Part shown: one piece after another, positions 12,206-23,900 of the stretch
How the letters are laid out: each line of letters starts with the position of its first letter
How positions within the stretch are numbered: position 1 is the stretch's first letter
Origin: Delphinapterus leucas
Lineage: Eukaryota; Chordata; Mammalia; Artiodactyla; Monodontidae
Direction: 5' to 3'
DNA: 64,000 bases
Assembly: GCF_002288925.2 (NCBI RefSeq)
Contig: NW_022098007.1
Location: 24,281,856-24,345,855 of the forward strand
Notes under the pieces: model-generated
What the model was told of the DNA's origin: nothing
What the model saw: only the letters and a program-made list of their open reading frames with translations
Database searches by the model: none
Program-made: the position numbers and the translations under genes

Positions 12206-13045
12206 CCACACAACAAAATAACACAAACATAGAGGCTTAAAATATTAATTACAGCCATTTATTAGCTCACAGTTCCTGTGGGTCAGGAGTTTGGTATATC
12301 TTAGCTGGATCCTCTGCTCAGGGCTCACAAGGTTAAAATGAATTTATTTTGAGAGTCTGCCTGCCGATGCAGGGGACACGGGTTTGTGCCCTGGTCCGGG
12401 AAGATCCCACATGCCGCGGAGTGGCTGGGCCCGTGAGCCATGGCCGCTGAGACTGCGCGTCCGGAGCCTGTGCTCCGCAACGGGAGAGGCCACAACAGTG
12501 AGAGGCCCGCGTACCGCTAAAAAAAAAAAAAAAAAAAAAAAAATGAAGTTATTGCCCAGGGCTGCAGTTCTCATCGGGAGCTCAGGGTCTTCTTGCAAGC
12601 TTACTCAGATTGTTGACAAAATTCAATGCCTTGCATATGTAAGACTGAGGTCCCTGTTTTCTTGCAAGCCGTCAAGCAGGGGCCACTCTTGGCTCCAAGA
12701 GGCTGTTCACAATCCTTTCCACATATCCTCTTCCATTTTCAAACCAACAACAGAAAACTTCTCAATGCATCAAATCCCACTAGTACTTCAGTTCTCTGAC
12801 TTCTTGTTCTGCCACAAGGTGGAAAAGATATTCTACTTTTAAAGAACCCATTGATTAAATCAGGCCCAACTAGATAATCTCTCTATTTTATGGTCAAGTG
12901 ATTTAGGACCTTAATTTCATCTACAAAATCCATTCACAGCAGTACCTAGATTAGTATTTGATTGAATAACTGGCAGAAGGTGTGTGTACACCAGGAAACC
13001 AGGAATCTTAGGAGGCCATCTTAGAATTCTCTCTATCATGCCACT
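12206..13045. repeat. Old interspersed repeat split by a CHR SINE
   Basis: Both sides of the SINE at 12,350-12,540 read as one frequent mammalian repeat: 'tagctcacagttcctgtggg' on the left, 'gctgcagttctcatcgggag' and 'ggaggccatcttagaattc' on the right. I cannot name its family with certainty. The SINE gives the relative age: the host repeat is older. Confidence 0.6.
12350..12540 (+). mobile_element. CHR-type SINE, 5'-truncated
   Basis: Sense copy lacking the first ~25 bases of the SINE head and starting at GAGAGTCTGCCTGCCGATGC. It ends in a pure A run (12,520-12,543). An imperfect duplication around AAATGAA(T/G)TTATT flanks it. Confidence 0.88.
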
Positions 13046-14164
13046 GAAGTCAGCTAGGCCTCACAGAGTGACCTACCCTCTCTACCAGAACCCAAAGTCC
13101 CAGTCCCTTAGATCCTAATATTTACATGTCATGGGGAAAAGTAAGCTGATTATTAGCTTGTATGCAATGGGCCTTTATTTGGCATAGCAATACTAATAAG
13201 TAAAGGTCAAGTGGCTGCCCTAATCCTCCTAGAGACATTTGTATACATAGAAAGAAGGTGCTTATTAATCTAAACACATTCCCATATAGTTTATTTTCAG
13301 GCAGTATAACAAATTTATGAGAAAAATTCAGGCCATTTGGTGAAAGGTATTTTGGGGCAGAGGGCCATCATGAAGTCAGGTAAGACCTATTTGGGAACTT
13401 ACTCCTACCCTCTTCATGTCCCCTAAGTTGTTCTTATTTATCACAGCTTTGTTCCCTCCTCCCACAGATTTTCTGCAAATTCACTTTATTTTCTTCTTTA
13501 TGGCTCAACTGCCAGTGGCATCAGGAGCCTTGGAGAAGAGGGAGAGAGATAAAAGAAAGGAAGGGCAGAGATGGCAGTAGATGACTTCATGAAAGTGTCA
13601 TTTGTGAATCAAGCATTTGTAAGTTAGAGACTGTACAAAATATGATTTCAGAGGTTGCAGGAAGGCTCCTTGCCCTACAATGGCTTCACATAACAGTTCA
13701 CAAATGCCCAAGAATAACAAGTCATAAGACCTTTAGTTAGGGTCTTGAGAGCAAAGTTTGAATTCCTTAAGGATACTTGTCATTCCCTGAAGAGGCTTTG
13801 ATTTCATACGAAGGCAAGGGATCTCTCTGTCTCTCTTTTGCTCTTGCTCTCACTCAAAGTTCAACTCAATTTTTCAGTTGTTTTTCATTTACCCTGAATT
13901 TTTGAGCGGATAGTAGGACGTATTTCTGTTTCACATACCTAATTTAACATATGGCGCAAGCAAAATCAGGAATTCAACTCATAAACCAACTACCGACTCC
14001 TCCTTCATATTTCTCGTACTTTTATTTACACTGCTAAGCACTCTGGAGTTATAAAGAGATAGGATACCATTCTCAACTTTAAAGTAGCTTAGAGTTCAGT
14101 AGAGGAGCCAGAACATATATCAATAGAAGCAATAGTGCAATCTAGGCTGTAAATACCAAACAGC
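13046..14164. other. Intergenic, nothing recognised
   Basis: Non-coding DNA with no clear repeat, RNA gene or coding frame. A weak L2-like antisense stretch may lie near 14,050-14,110. Confidence 0.5.
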
Positions 14165-14640
14165 TGCCATTGCTTCCTGGCATAAATTCTAAGCTCTTTA
14201 GCCCAGAGGTCAAACCACCTCTGTGTACCTATGTGTGTTCCAGTCTCATCTCTTTTTACTCTCTCTCCACTTCACCAAAACCAGTTTACACAGTATCCTG
14301 TCATACCTATTCTATGTATCTTACTTTTGCCTGGGCTGTCCTTGCCTCCCACTTATTCTTCACCACTCTAAATTTTACCCATCCTTCAAGGCTTGCATCT
14401 TGAAAACGTTTGTGACCACAGCAGTCTTTCCCTTCTCTGAACTGTAGCATTGATGATCAGTACCACTCATTTCACCCTTGGAATACAACTGCTTTTCATG
14501 GAACCTCTTTTTTTATATTCAATTTAGTCTTTTCTCTCCATAAGGGGATGGAGCCTAAATTTTTAAATCTCTGTATTTCTCATAATGTAGCCTGGCTCAG
14601 TACTCAGTTAAAACTTGGTTAATCTACTGATCAGAGTCAG
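14165..14640 (+). repeat. L2 element 3' region
   Basis: Sense-strand L2-like sequence: 'cctgggctgtccttgcctcc', then 'catccttcaaggcttgcatc', then 'agcctggctcagtactcag'. The reading frames at 14,170-14,447 are by-products of this repeat. Confidence 0.65.
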
Positions 14641-14672
14641 GAGAGGGAGTGAGAGTGGTGGGAAATGACTTT

Positions 14673-15043
14673 TTTATTTTATTTTGTTTTATTATTTTTT
14701 TTGGCTGCATCGGGTCTTAGTTGCGACATGCGGGATCTACGCTGAGGCATGTGGGATATTTCACTGCGACATGCAGGCTCTTCGTTGCAGTGCATGGGCT
14801 TCTCTCTAGCTGTAGCTTGTGGATTTTCTCTTCTCTAGTTGTGGTGTGCAGGCTCCAGAGTGCATGGACTCTGTAGTTTGTGGCACGCGGGCTCTCTTGT
14901 TGAGGCACACAAGCTCGGTAATTGTGGCATGTGTGCTTAGTTGCCCTGCAGCATGTGGGATCTTAGTTCCCCCACCAGGGATGGAACCCATGTCCCCTGC
15001 ATTGGAAGGCAGATTCTTTACCACTGGACCACAGGGAAGTCCC
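14673..15043 (-). mobile_element. Long CHR-1-like SINE
   Basis: Antisense long-type copy ending ACCACAGGGAAGTCCC, with the A-rich tail at the left. Target-site duplication RGAAATGACTTT at about 14,661-14,672 and 15,044-15,055. Confidence 0.92.
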
Positions 15044-15055
15044 AGAAATGACTTT

Positions 15056-16583
15056 CTAAAGGACCCTGAGGCCTCTTAGAGAAGAATATACCCACTGCTC
15101 ATGAAATACTCAGTCTAGGTAGCTATTTTAGATAGAAAAACCACAGCAGGATCAAATTTTTCTCTCAGAAGAATAAGCCTGTCTCTATAGTACATCTGTA
15201 CAGGCTGTCCTGAGGAGGCTATACTTGCTTAAGGCCATGTCATTTCTTGACTCCCCACTTCCATCCATCAGGAAAGACGAAGCCCAGATCTTAAAAAGCT
15301 TATTTCTAGAAAGAAAATAACTTTAATAGAAATTTAAAACTTGTGCTGCTATCATAGTAACTTTCAGAAATGGGTCCAATCTGATGTTTTAAATGAAAGA
15401 GAGAAGATAGAGTCATTTCCCTGTCAACGTCCCAAGTGCCCGATACAATGAAAGAGAAGCGCTTCCCAGTGGCAACCTGGGAGGAGGACTCTGCCATGGT
15501 TTGATTCCCTAGGTATTTAATGGACTGGTCCCTGAAAGAACAATTGTTTCTGAAACTACTAAAAGAGAGATAGCGAGTCGAAAGCCACATATATAGGCCC
15601 AGATACCTCAATATTAAGGCTGAATACTGAGCAGGAAGTCCAGAGATTCTAGATGGAGAACAGGAGATATTTCCTGTTTGAAACTTCCTTGGCATTGTTT
15701 ATTCATTATGCCTATCTCACAAAGTGTAAAAATGGTACACCTCCCACATTTCTGAATAAGGCCTTCAGATTTGTGTGTGTATTTTCACTCCAAGAAGTCA
15801 GTTTCTCCATTACTTGGAAAAATAAAACAAAATCAGAAAACTTTGAGAGACCTCCAAAACCACATAGAATCCATGTAATGCCAAGAAAATCAGATGGGTT
15901 CTTTTCATTCAAGTATTTTAGTGTTTATCTCCACATTGATCAACTAACTGCCTATGAAAACAAATTCTGTTTACACCATCCAAGTAAACTCATGGCCAGT
16001 TGTCCCACCAATGTTATATAATAATTAAATCATCTATTTCTCGGGCATTTGCTATGAGAATGGTATTATATTTAACACCAAGACATCGTATTTCAGAGAC
16101 TCATAATGTCTCAGTCATCTTGAGAAAATTCCTTTAGATAATTCTTCTAGAGTTGAATCACTGTAGGTAAGATTTAGTGGAAAAAATGAATGTAAATATA
16201 TTTGATTAATAAATTTAATTTCCTGTCAAATGTATAAAACTAATACACAGCATCCTGCTCAAAACAATGCTAAATATTCAAAGATATTTCAGAAACATCT
16301 AGGAAAATGAATAATAGCTTGTTCATTTTATAATTAGTTCTGAGGCTGCTCTGAAAGCCTTTAGTCATTAAATATCTGAAATCTATTTTTTAAAATGGTA
16401 CACCTCATTTTATGAAAGACAAAATAACCTCCCAGAAAGTTTCAGTATATTGTCTATAGATACAGGATGAGATTGCAATTCCTACTGAATCGCAATTCAC
16501 ATCACACTTCCCTCCAGGCTTACTTACTAATTTACTCGTTAAAAAATTTATTTATTACTCATTAACCGAAAAAAAAAAAAAAA
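15056..16583. other. Intergenic, unassigned
   Basis: No repeat or gene recognised. Two overlapping frames, 15,306-15,695 (minus, 129 codons) and 15,653-16,021 (plus, 122 codons), lack any family signature and have no supporting signals, so I do not call them genes. Confidence 0.5.
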
Positions 16584-16590
16584 GTCTGAG

Positions 16591-16797
16591 GGGCTTCCCT
16601 GGTGGTGCAGTGGTTGAGAGTCCGCTTGCCGATGCAGGGGACGCGGGTTCGTGCCCCGGTCCGGGAAGATCCCACATGCCTCGGAGCAGCTGGGCCTGTG
16701 AGCCATGGCTGCTGAGCCTGTGCATCCGGAGCCTGTGCTCCGCAACGGGAGAGGTCACAACAGTGAGAGGCCCGCGTACCGCAAAAAAAAAAAAAAA
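16591..16797 (+). mobile_element. CHR-type SINE
   Basis: Sense short-type copy with a pure A tail at 16,783-16,797. An imperfect duplication (A-run followed by GTCTGAG / GGCTGAG) flanks it at 16,571-16,590 and up to 16,804. Confidence 0.9.
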
Positions 16798-16925
16798 GGC
16801 TGAGATGCATGTCTGAGTGTTTGTTCTACTATCCTTAACTTCTATTTCTCCAGCTATTTCTTCACTTGGCTTGAGCGGATGGGTCATAATTTTCATCAAA
16901 CGACCTTTGACTGTTCCTTAGTCTT

Positions 16926-17048
16926 TTTTTTTGGCTGCACCCTATGGCTTGTGGGCTTGTGGGATTTAGTTCCCCAACCAGGGATCGAACCTGCACCCTT
17001 GGCAGTGAAAGCACGGAGTTCTAACCACCGGACCGCCAGGGAATTCCT
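16926..17048 (-). mobile_element. Short tRNA-derived SINE
   Basis: Antisense SINE of only ~120 bp (tRNA-like head, 'ccaaccagggatcgaacctg' B box region, CCGCCAGGGAATTCC at the head). Perfect target-site duplication TGTTCCTTAGTCTT at 16,912-16,925 and 17,049-17,062. Confidence 0.92.
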
Positions 17049-17062
17049 TGTTCCTTAGTCTT

Positions 17063-18202
17063 TAATGCCACAACCTTGATTTTAACAAATAATGCCACTT
17101 GTAAATGAGACCTGGAGAAGGAATGCAGAGGAGAGAAGATAAAAGGAAAGGAGACTGAGTTTGAATTGTGTTTATCCTTCTTCTTGGATTGATCTTTTTC
17201 TGATGAAGAAGAAAATTGCTACTCAGTTCAGCTCCCACATAAGGCTAGAGATTTGGGATTGTGCAGTGGGGGAAAGTAAGGGTTGACAGAAAAAAGATAG
17301 GAAAGAAAAGAGGAGTGAGTGAACATAAGGGGTAGGTGAGTGTGGGTGCAAGTGTGGAGAGTGAGCAGGATCCAAGTATCAGGGTAGAATGATAGAAGCA
17401 AGTGCTGAGGTAAGTGTCAAGGAGTAGGAAGGGAGGTGGGGAGCAAGGAGAGATAAGTGTTGAAGGAGAAGCCCTAAGGTTTTAGTCCCAAGCACTGCAC
17501 ATTTGAGCTACTGCAGCTCAGAAGTATGTGTGTTCGTGTGTGCGTGTGTGTGTGTGTGCTTAAGAGCTGGCATCTCAGAATTCTGTGCTTGATGGCACAC
17601 TCAAAAATGAATCTCCCTTCTGTATAAAAAATAAATAAAATAAAATTTTTTAAAATGAATCTCTATTCACCTGTTTCCCCAAGAACCAAAGCAAGAGAAA
17701 ATGAGTTAGACGGATATTTGCAGTTTTTGAATAGAGATTTACACTTGAGATTGGCCCCAAGAAATTCCAAACGATGCACAGCTGATCAGAGTATTAGTGG
17801 TGGAAAATACTCTATTAGCAAATGTAGCCTTAAGGACTTTTCAGAGAAGTTGTTCAGTGTTTGTTCAGAGCAGCAACCTCTAATCTTCCTCAGCCAAGGA
17901 ATTTGGAAGTGGAGAGTAAGCAAGAACATGAATATGGACCTGTAAGATGTTTTTCTTCTTCAATGTGGTAAGGGTAAACTCAGCTTTGTCCTATCAACAG
18001 ATTTTATTCCCCTCACTATTGCCACCCAGGTTACCCTTACCTTCAGCTGAATTTTTCCAACTCAGGTATTTGGACACTTTTGCCTATAAGAGCTCCAGGC
18101 CAGTATTGTGCTGCCCTCGGGTTTCCCCGTACAAACCAAACTATCTGGAGCTCAACCATATTTCATTCTACTTCTCACTCTCACCTCCTTCTATTTATGC
18201 AG
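17063..18202. other. Intergenic / putative RASL11C intron side
   Basis: Contains a (TG)n microsatellite at about 17,527-17,560 and an A-rich ATAAAA patch near 17,627-17,650. The rest is unique. If the RASL11-like exon at 18,203 is a real relic, upstream exons would lie here or further left. I could not find the P-loop (GxxxxGKS/T) exon, so it is either lost or too decayed to see by eye. Confidence 0.5.
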
Positions 18203-18720
18203 GAGAACAGTAACGGTGTCATCTTCCCGGAGCAAATCAATTGTTCCTTCTCATAGGCTGGTGGCTTTGTTTGTGTCTACTCTGTCACTGACCATAAAAG
18301 CTACCACCTCATGTACCTCCTGTTCCTTGATTGACATGAGTCTCAACATCCCCATGCTGCTGGTAGCCAACAAGGATGACCTGCTATGGAACCACCTCCC
18401 GTCATCAGAAGACATTGTGCAGGTTTCCAGTAACTTGGATAGCAAGCTCTCTGCCAGGGAGTATGTATCATACCTTCCAGAAGCTACGTCAGGAAGAGGA
18501 CCACAGGCATATTCAGCTTTGTGACAGGGCCAACCACAGTGCTCAGGTCAGTGGGGATCAGGAGGCAGTAATAACAGTGTGAACAGCAGCAATGAGGGCA
18601 ATGCAGAAAAACATTGGTTCCTGTTGGTTCCTTTCTCACCTCAAGTCTCCCAACATACAAGCAGGCACTGACCTCTAAGAGCAGGGCATCTACTACCCAT
18701 ACTTGAAGAGTCAGAAGTAG
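18203..18720 (+). pseudogene. RASL11C: RASL11-family GTPase unitary pseudogene (RASL11C relic)
   Basis: Last-exon remains of a RAS-like 11 small GTPase. Reading from the splice acceptor CTATTTATGCAG (ends 18,202), the relic gives ENS...PEQINCSF, an in-frame stop, then GGFVCVYSVTDHKSY. This corresponds to the SEQLN...VFSITDYKSY region of RASL11A/B. After another stop and a frameshift, NIPMLLVANKDDLL is the G4 guanine-specificity motif (NKxD). Then come VYHTFQKLRQE, TLVPVG and, in two frames, KSPNIQ and YKQALTSKSRAST, matching the family's C-terminal KSPNMQ...RFKQALS tail. There are at least two stops and several frameshifts, so it is dead. The preserved acceptor argues against a processed copy. 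In chicken and marsupials RASL11C lies between LNX3 (the XIST precursor) and USPL (the JPX precursor), exactly this side of XIST. The paralogue assignment rests on that position. Confidence 0.8.
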
Positions 18721-19099
18721 TGGGCTGAGAATTGGAGCATTCTTTTTTCTTTCTCTTCCTATATTACTGAACTTCTTGATTTCGAAGTTTGTGGTTTTCC
18801 GCTCTCATTGATTATTTCTTATGGAAGCAGAAACTTTCTGAGAAGATCCATCCCTTCATACCACCGGATGCCTCTTCATCAGACTACATCTGCCCTTAGC
18901 TCAGAAAAGGTAGAATTGGGTTCCCTGAAATTGTCACTGTTGCTTAGTAATATAGGGATTACCCCGTTATTGGTCTTTAGGTCTTTTTTCCCTCCTCTCC
19001 ATCTTATTCATTTACTTTTAAAGTCAAATAAATGACCTTGCTCCTGAGATTTTGTTTGGGTTCCTCTTCTTTTCCTCAAGATGATCCCAGGGATTGAAC
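18721..19099 (+). other. Possible 3' UTR of the RASL11C relic
   Basis: Unique sequence after the pseudogene C-terminus, with an AATAAA hexamer at 19,026-19,031. It could be the old 3' UTR and poly(A) signal, but nothing else supports this. Confidence 0.3.
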
Positions 19100-19680
19100 A
19101 GCTACATGTAAAAGAATGAAATTAGAACATTTTCCTCATACCATATACAAGAAAGAACTCAAAATGGATTAAAGACTTAAATGTAAGGCTGGAAACCATA
19201 AAACTCCTAGAAGAAAACATAGGCAGTAGACTCTTTGACAGAAGTCTTAACAATATATTTTTTGTATCTACCTCTTTAGGCAAAGGAAATAAAAGCAAAA
19301 GTAAACAAATGAGACCTAGCTAAATTTACAGGCTTTTGCACAGCAAAGGAAACCATCAGCAAATCAAAAAGACAACCTACTAAATGGGAGAAAATATTTG
19401 CAAATCATATGTCTGATAATGGGTTAATATCAAAAATAAATAAACAGCTCATACAACTCAATATCAAAAAAACAAACAACCATATCAAAAATGGGCAGAA
19501 GGGGCTTCCCTGGTGGCGCAGTGGTTGAGAGTCCGCCTGCTGAGGCAGGGGACATGGGTTCATGCCCCGGTCCGGGAAGATACCACATGCCGTGGAGCGG
19601 CTGGGCCTGTGAGCCATGGCCGCTGAGCCTGCGCGTCCGGAGCCTGTGCTCCGCAATGGGAGAGGCCACAAAAGTAAGAG

Positions 19681-19712
<32 letters not shown>

Positions 19713-19974
19713 GAAGACCCAAATAGACATTTTTCCAAAGAAAACATACAGATGGTCAACAGGCACATGAAAAGATGCTCAATGTGGCTAATCACCAGAG
19801 AAATGTAAATCAAAACAACAATGAGATATCACCTCACAACTGTCAGAATGGCTATTATCAGAAAGACAACAAATGACAAGTGTTGGCGAGGATATGGAGA
19901 AAAGGGAACCCTAGTACACTGTTGGTGGGAATGTAAATTGGTGCAGCCACTATGGAAAACAGTATGGAGAGTTC
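19100..19974 (+). mobile_element. LINE-1 ORF2 3' fragment (sense)
   Basis: Sense LINE-1 ORF2 C-terminal region ('agaactcaaaatggattaaa', 'cttttgcacagcaaaggaaa'). It is interrupted by a CHR SINE at 19,502-19,707. It stops abruptly at 19,974 where antisense LINE-1 begins, without a poly(A) tail. Confidence 0.85.
19502..19707 (+). mobile_element. CHR-type SINE nested in LINE-1
   Basis: Sense short-type copy with a 27-nt A tail. Target-site duplication RGGGCAGAAG at 19,492-19,501 and 19,707-19,716. It is younger than the LINE-1 it split. Confidence 0.93.
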
Positions 19975-20950
19975 TGCCTTTTGGCTATCGTGAATGATAT
20001 TTTTAATTTCCTTCTGAAATTGTTCATTGTCAGTGTATAGAAACACAACTGATTTTGTATCCTGCACTATTGCTGAAGTCTTTTATTAGTACTAACATTA
20101 TTTTTCTGAATGCTTTATGACTTTATGTATATATATGTATAAAAGATTGTATCACCTATGAATAGAAATAAGCTTACTTCTACTTTTCCAGTTTGGATGT
20201 CCCTTATATCTTTTTCTTGCCTAATTGCTCTGGTTAGAACTTCCAGGACAATGTTGAATAGCAGAGGTGGAAGTGAGCATCCTTGTTTTGTTCTTGATCT
20301 TAGGGCAAAATCTTTCAGAATTTCACCACTGAGTCTGACATTAGCTGAGTTAAAAAAATAAATAAATGCTCTTTATGATGTTGAGGAAGTTCCTTTCTAT
20401 TCTTAGTTTGCTGAATTTTTATAATGATAAAGCATTGGATTTTATCAAATGCTTTTTCTGCATCAATTAAGATGATCATGTTGTTTCCTTCATTCCATCA
20501 ATGTGGTGTATTACATAGATTGATATTCCTATGTTGAACCGCTCTTGCATTCCTGGGATAAATTCTGATTGGTTGTGATCATTTTAATATGTTGCTGGAT
20601 TCAGTTTGTTAGTATTTTGTTGAGAATTTTTGCATTTTTGTACATAAGGAATATTGGTCTGTAGCCTTTTGTAGTGTCTGTCTAGCTTTGGTGTCATGGA
20701 ATGAGACAGGAGGTATTTCCTTCTCTTTTAACTGGTGTTAATTCTTCTTCAAACTTTTGGTAGATTTCACTAGTGAAGCCATTTGGTCCTGGAGTTTGCT
20801 TTGTTGGAAGGTTTGACATTACTGATTTAATTGCCTTACTTGGTATATGTTTGTTAAGGTTTTCTATCTCCTCTTGAGCCAGATTTTGTAGCTTGTGTGT
20901 TTCTTGGAATTTGCCCATTTCATCTGGGTTATCTACATTTTTGGTCTTCA
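19975..20950 (-). mobile_element. LINE-1 ORF2 internal fragment (antisense)
   Basis: Antisense ORF2 from the reverse-transcriptase region: minus frame 20,694-20,918 reads KQTPGPNGFTSEIYQKFEEE, the LINE-1 RT TPGPDGF motif area. It is joined head-on to the sense fragment at 19,974, forming an inverted LINE-1 junction. Confidence 0.85.
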
Positions 20951-23900
20951 GTTGTTCATAATAATCACTTATTACTATGTAACCATAGTGATCGCATTAT
21001 TATATGATAATAGTGATCACTTATTATAATCTTACAAACATAAAAAGTAAGGTCTTTTTATTTCTGTTAGGCTGTAGCAATGTCTATAAGGTTTTTAAAA
21101 ATTATAAAACAAGGTCTATTTTCTCCCTTCTGACACAATAGTTGTGAATGCTGCCACCCCCACAGAAGATGCCCAGCTGAGAAATGGGGAGTGGTAGGTG
21201 GGTAACCAAAGATGCCATAATGCTCTCTTACTGTATTTTTTTTTAGCAGTCTTTCTTCATTAAGCACTCCTCTAGTTGCTCTTAGTTGTTTTTTATTAAA
21301 TATCAGAGTTCTGAAAAAGTTGATTCTGACTGTTTTTCCCAGCCTAATGGTGGTAGCTTTAGTGGATGGATGAATCCCTGGAGCTTCCTCTCTTTCATTC
21401 TCAGTGATGTCATCCCTCCCCTCAACATTTCATTTTGATTATGAAAACTTTCAATCACACAGTAAAGATAAAAGAATAGTACAGTGAAGACCTACCACAT
21501 AGATTCTACCACAGACATGTTTTATACTTGTTTTTAATCATATAACCATTTATCTATGAATCCCTCTATCAATCCATTAACTCATCTTATGCTTTGATGC
21601 ATTTCAAAATAAATTGCAGACTTCCATAAACCCTCTGACACTTCCATATGTATATCATCAACAGAGTTCAATATTCCTTTTAGTATTTTAAACTCTGATG
21701 TAAAGTATACCTATGATGAAATACACAATTATTAAGTATACATTCACTGAGATTTGACATGTGTAACTTTGACATTTGAGGAATGTCCCAAATACTCTGA
21801 TGAGGTTAGTAGGATCTTGAGCTAGTTAAAAGATCCTCAGGGCATGTGGCCCAACTTTTCTATCTGATGATTCTCTCCATAGCATCCCCACAAAATCCAC
21901 TATTGGCTTCTATACCTTCAGGGATTGGCATCTCACCAGTTCTGGAAGTAGTCTGTTCCATCTTTGGACAGCTCAGAGTATTCAGACATCCTTATTCAGA
22001 CATCCTAGAGCCACACACAACAAGATTAATCATATTTCTCCCACTGCAGACAGTCCTTATGAGCTGTAAAGAGCCCTTCCCCAAGTATTCCCTTCTCCAT
22101 AGTATGTCCTGGTTCCTTTAACTGCTTTTCACTGTACCCACCAGCCTGCTAATTAGACTTGGAATGCTGTATCAGTCTTCTTTAAATGGCACTGTGTCGA
22201 AGCCAAGGACAAACTCCCACTAAGGTGGGCTGTTCAAATTAGAGGGAGTTGAGTACTTTTCTTTCACTCTTTCCTCTGATGCTGAACGTCTATAAAACGT
22301 TCGCCCCTTTGACTCAGACCCTAGTCGAGCTTAGTATAATACGTTGACTCTTCCCCCAGGCGACTCAGTGTTTCTTTGATTATTCCATGCTGCCATCTGG
22401 TGGCTAGATCAGATAGTTCATGCTTTTTTTTTTTTTTTTTTTTTAACCTATTGGAGCAGGGGAGAGGAACTATAGGTTAAGAAGTAAAATAAGCGGAGTC
22501 TTTTAAGAAGAGGACTTGATTCCTTCCCCTCATATAATTCCTGCTGTATGTCATGCATAAATACTTTGGGAGCCCAAAGTAGAGGGCGTGGACACAGCTA
22601 GGTTATAGCCACAGAAAGTATGTCGGGAACATGCCATTTCGGTCCAAATCTGACTAATTAATTTTCAGCAAGTCACTTTTCCTTCTAGTGTCTCAGTTTC
22701 CACACCTTGATCCCAACATATTTAGAAAATGAAGCCAAGCAGAAGTGAAGGCAAAGCCAGGTTGTGAAAGGAGGAATGTGAAGTGGAGAATTGAGGGCTG
22801 AAGGTGGGGGAGGGGGCAGCAGGAAAGGGATAAGTAAAGCCTGAACATGATAAACAGCAGGAGAATGAAGGGCTGCTGCAGGGCTGCTACAGGACATGCT
22901 GGGTCCTAGGCTCATATTTCGGGGGCGTGCCTTTCTATATAAGTAGTCCCTTTCTATAAATGTCATGGACCCATGAAAGGTGTAGTGATTTAACAATGAA
23001 GATTTAGAATGATGGGTAGAGAATAGGTACTTATACACTTGTTTATTTAACAGTTCATGTGGAAATTCTCCATAATGTCTGAGTACTATCTCTTCATTTT
23101 TAGGTCTAGAAACCATTTCTTCATGTTCTTTATTGTCAAATGCACCATACCTGGCTAATTTCATGTCTTCCATTACTAGAAAAAGTAGCAAAGCTGTTAC
23201 CATTTCCAATGCAATGGCTCTTTGGAATCTGTTTGTATCCTCTGCAGTTCTTTTAGCCCAAGTCTTGGCAGTGGACCTTGGTAGCCTAGAGCCTTAAAAT
23301 ATCCTGTGTCTGATGTGAGTGAGAGTCACCCCAAATCAACATGTCAACACCATTTTGGCAGCCTAATCTCACCCGATCCCATGAAAGATTACTATGACAG
23401 CCAATGGGAGTAATCTGCTAGTCTGGCCACCCTCCCGGAACCAGAGCCTGCCTGTAGAACCCCGGGACAACCAGTTTATAACTTGTCTTTTCACCTTTTA
23501 AAGTGTTTTTGTGAAACAAAAGATTTTGATTTCAAAAATTCAACTTTATCAATTTTTTAGTAGTGGATGCACTTTGAGTCTTGTTTTAGAAAATTTTTCC
23601 TAACTCAAAGTCTAAAATGTATAGAACATTTCCACGATTGTAGAAAATTCTATTGGACAGGCCTAGTTACCCTAATAATTGGTACCCTGTGCTAAAGACA
23701 AAATAAGCTGAAACAGGTTAAATTCTATAATGGGATCAGATTCCTGGTGATACTATTAGTTTGTGGCCTATAGAGAAGGAGCTTAGGACCTGATAGTGTT
23801 GCTACTGGTGATAGTTGACTTGCTTTTTTAGGTCTTGCTGGTTAGTCTAGGCTGAGATCACAGTAGTTGTTACATAACAACCACTTATATAATCATTTTT

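Noticed and set aside
15306..16021. Two overlapping frames of 129 and 122 codons
   Set aside because: Opposite strands, no family likeness, no start context or splice support; chance in unique AT-rich DNA.
1..18200. JPX (USPL-derived) exons upstream of XIST
   Set aside because: Expected further upstream on the minus strand; I found no recognisable JPX exon or CpG-rich start in this 18 kb. It may lie outside the window.
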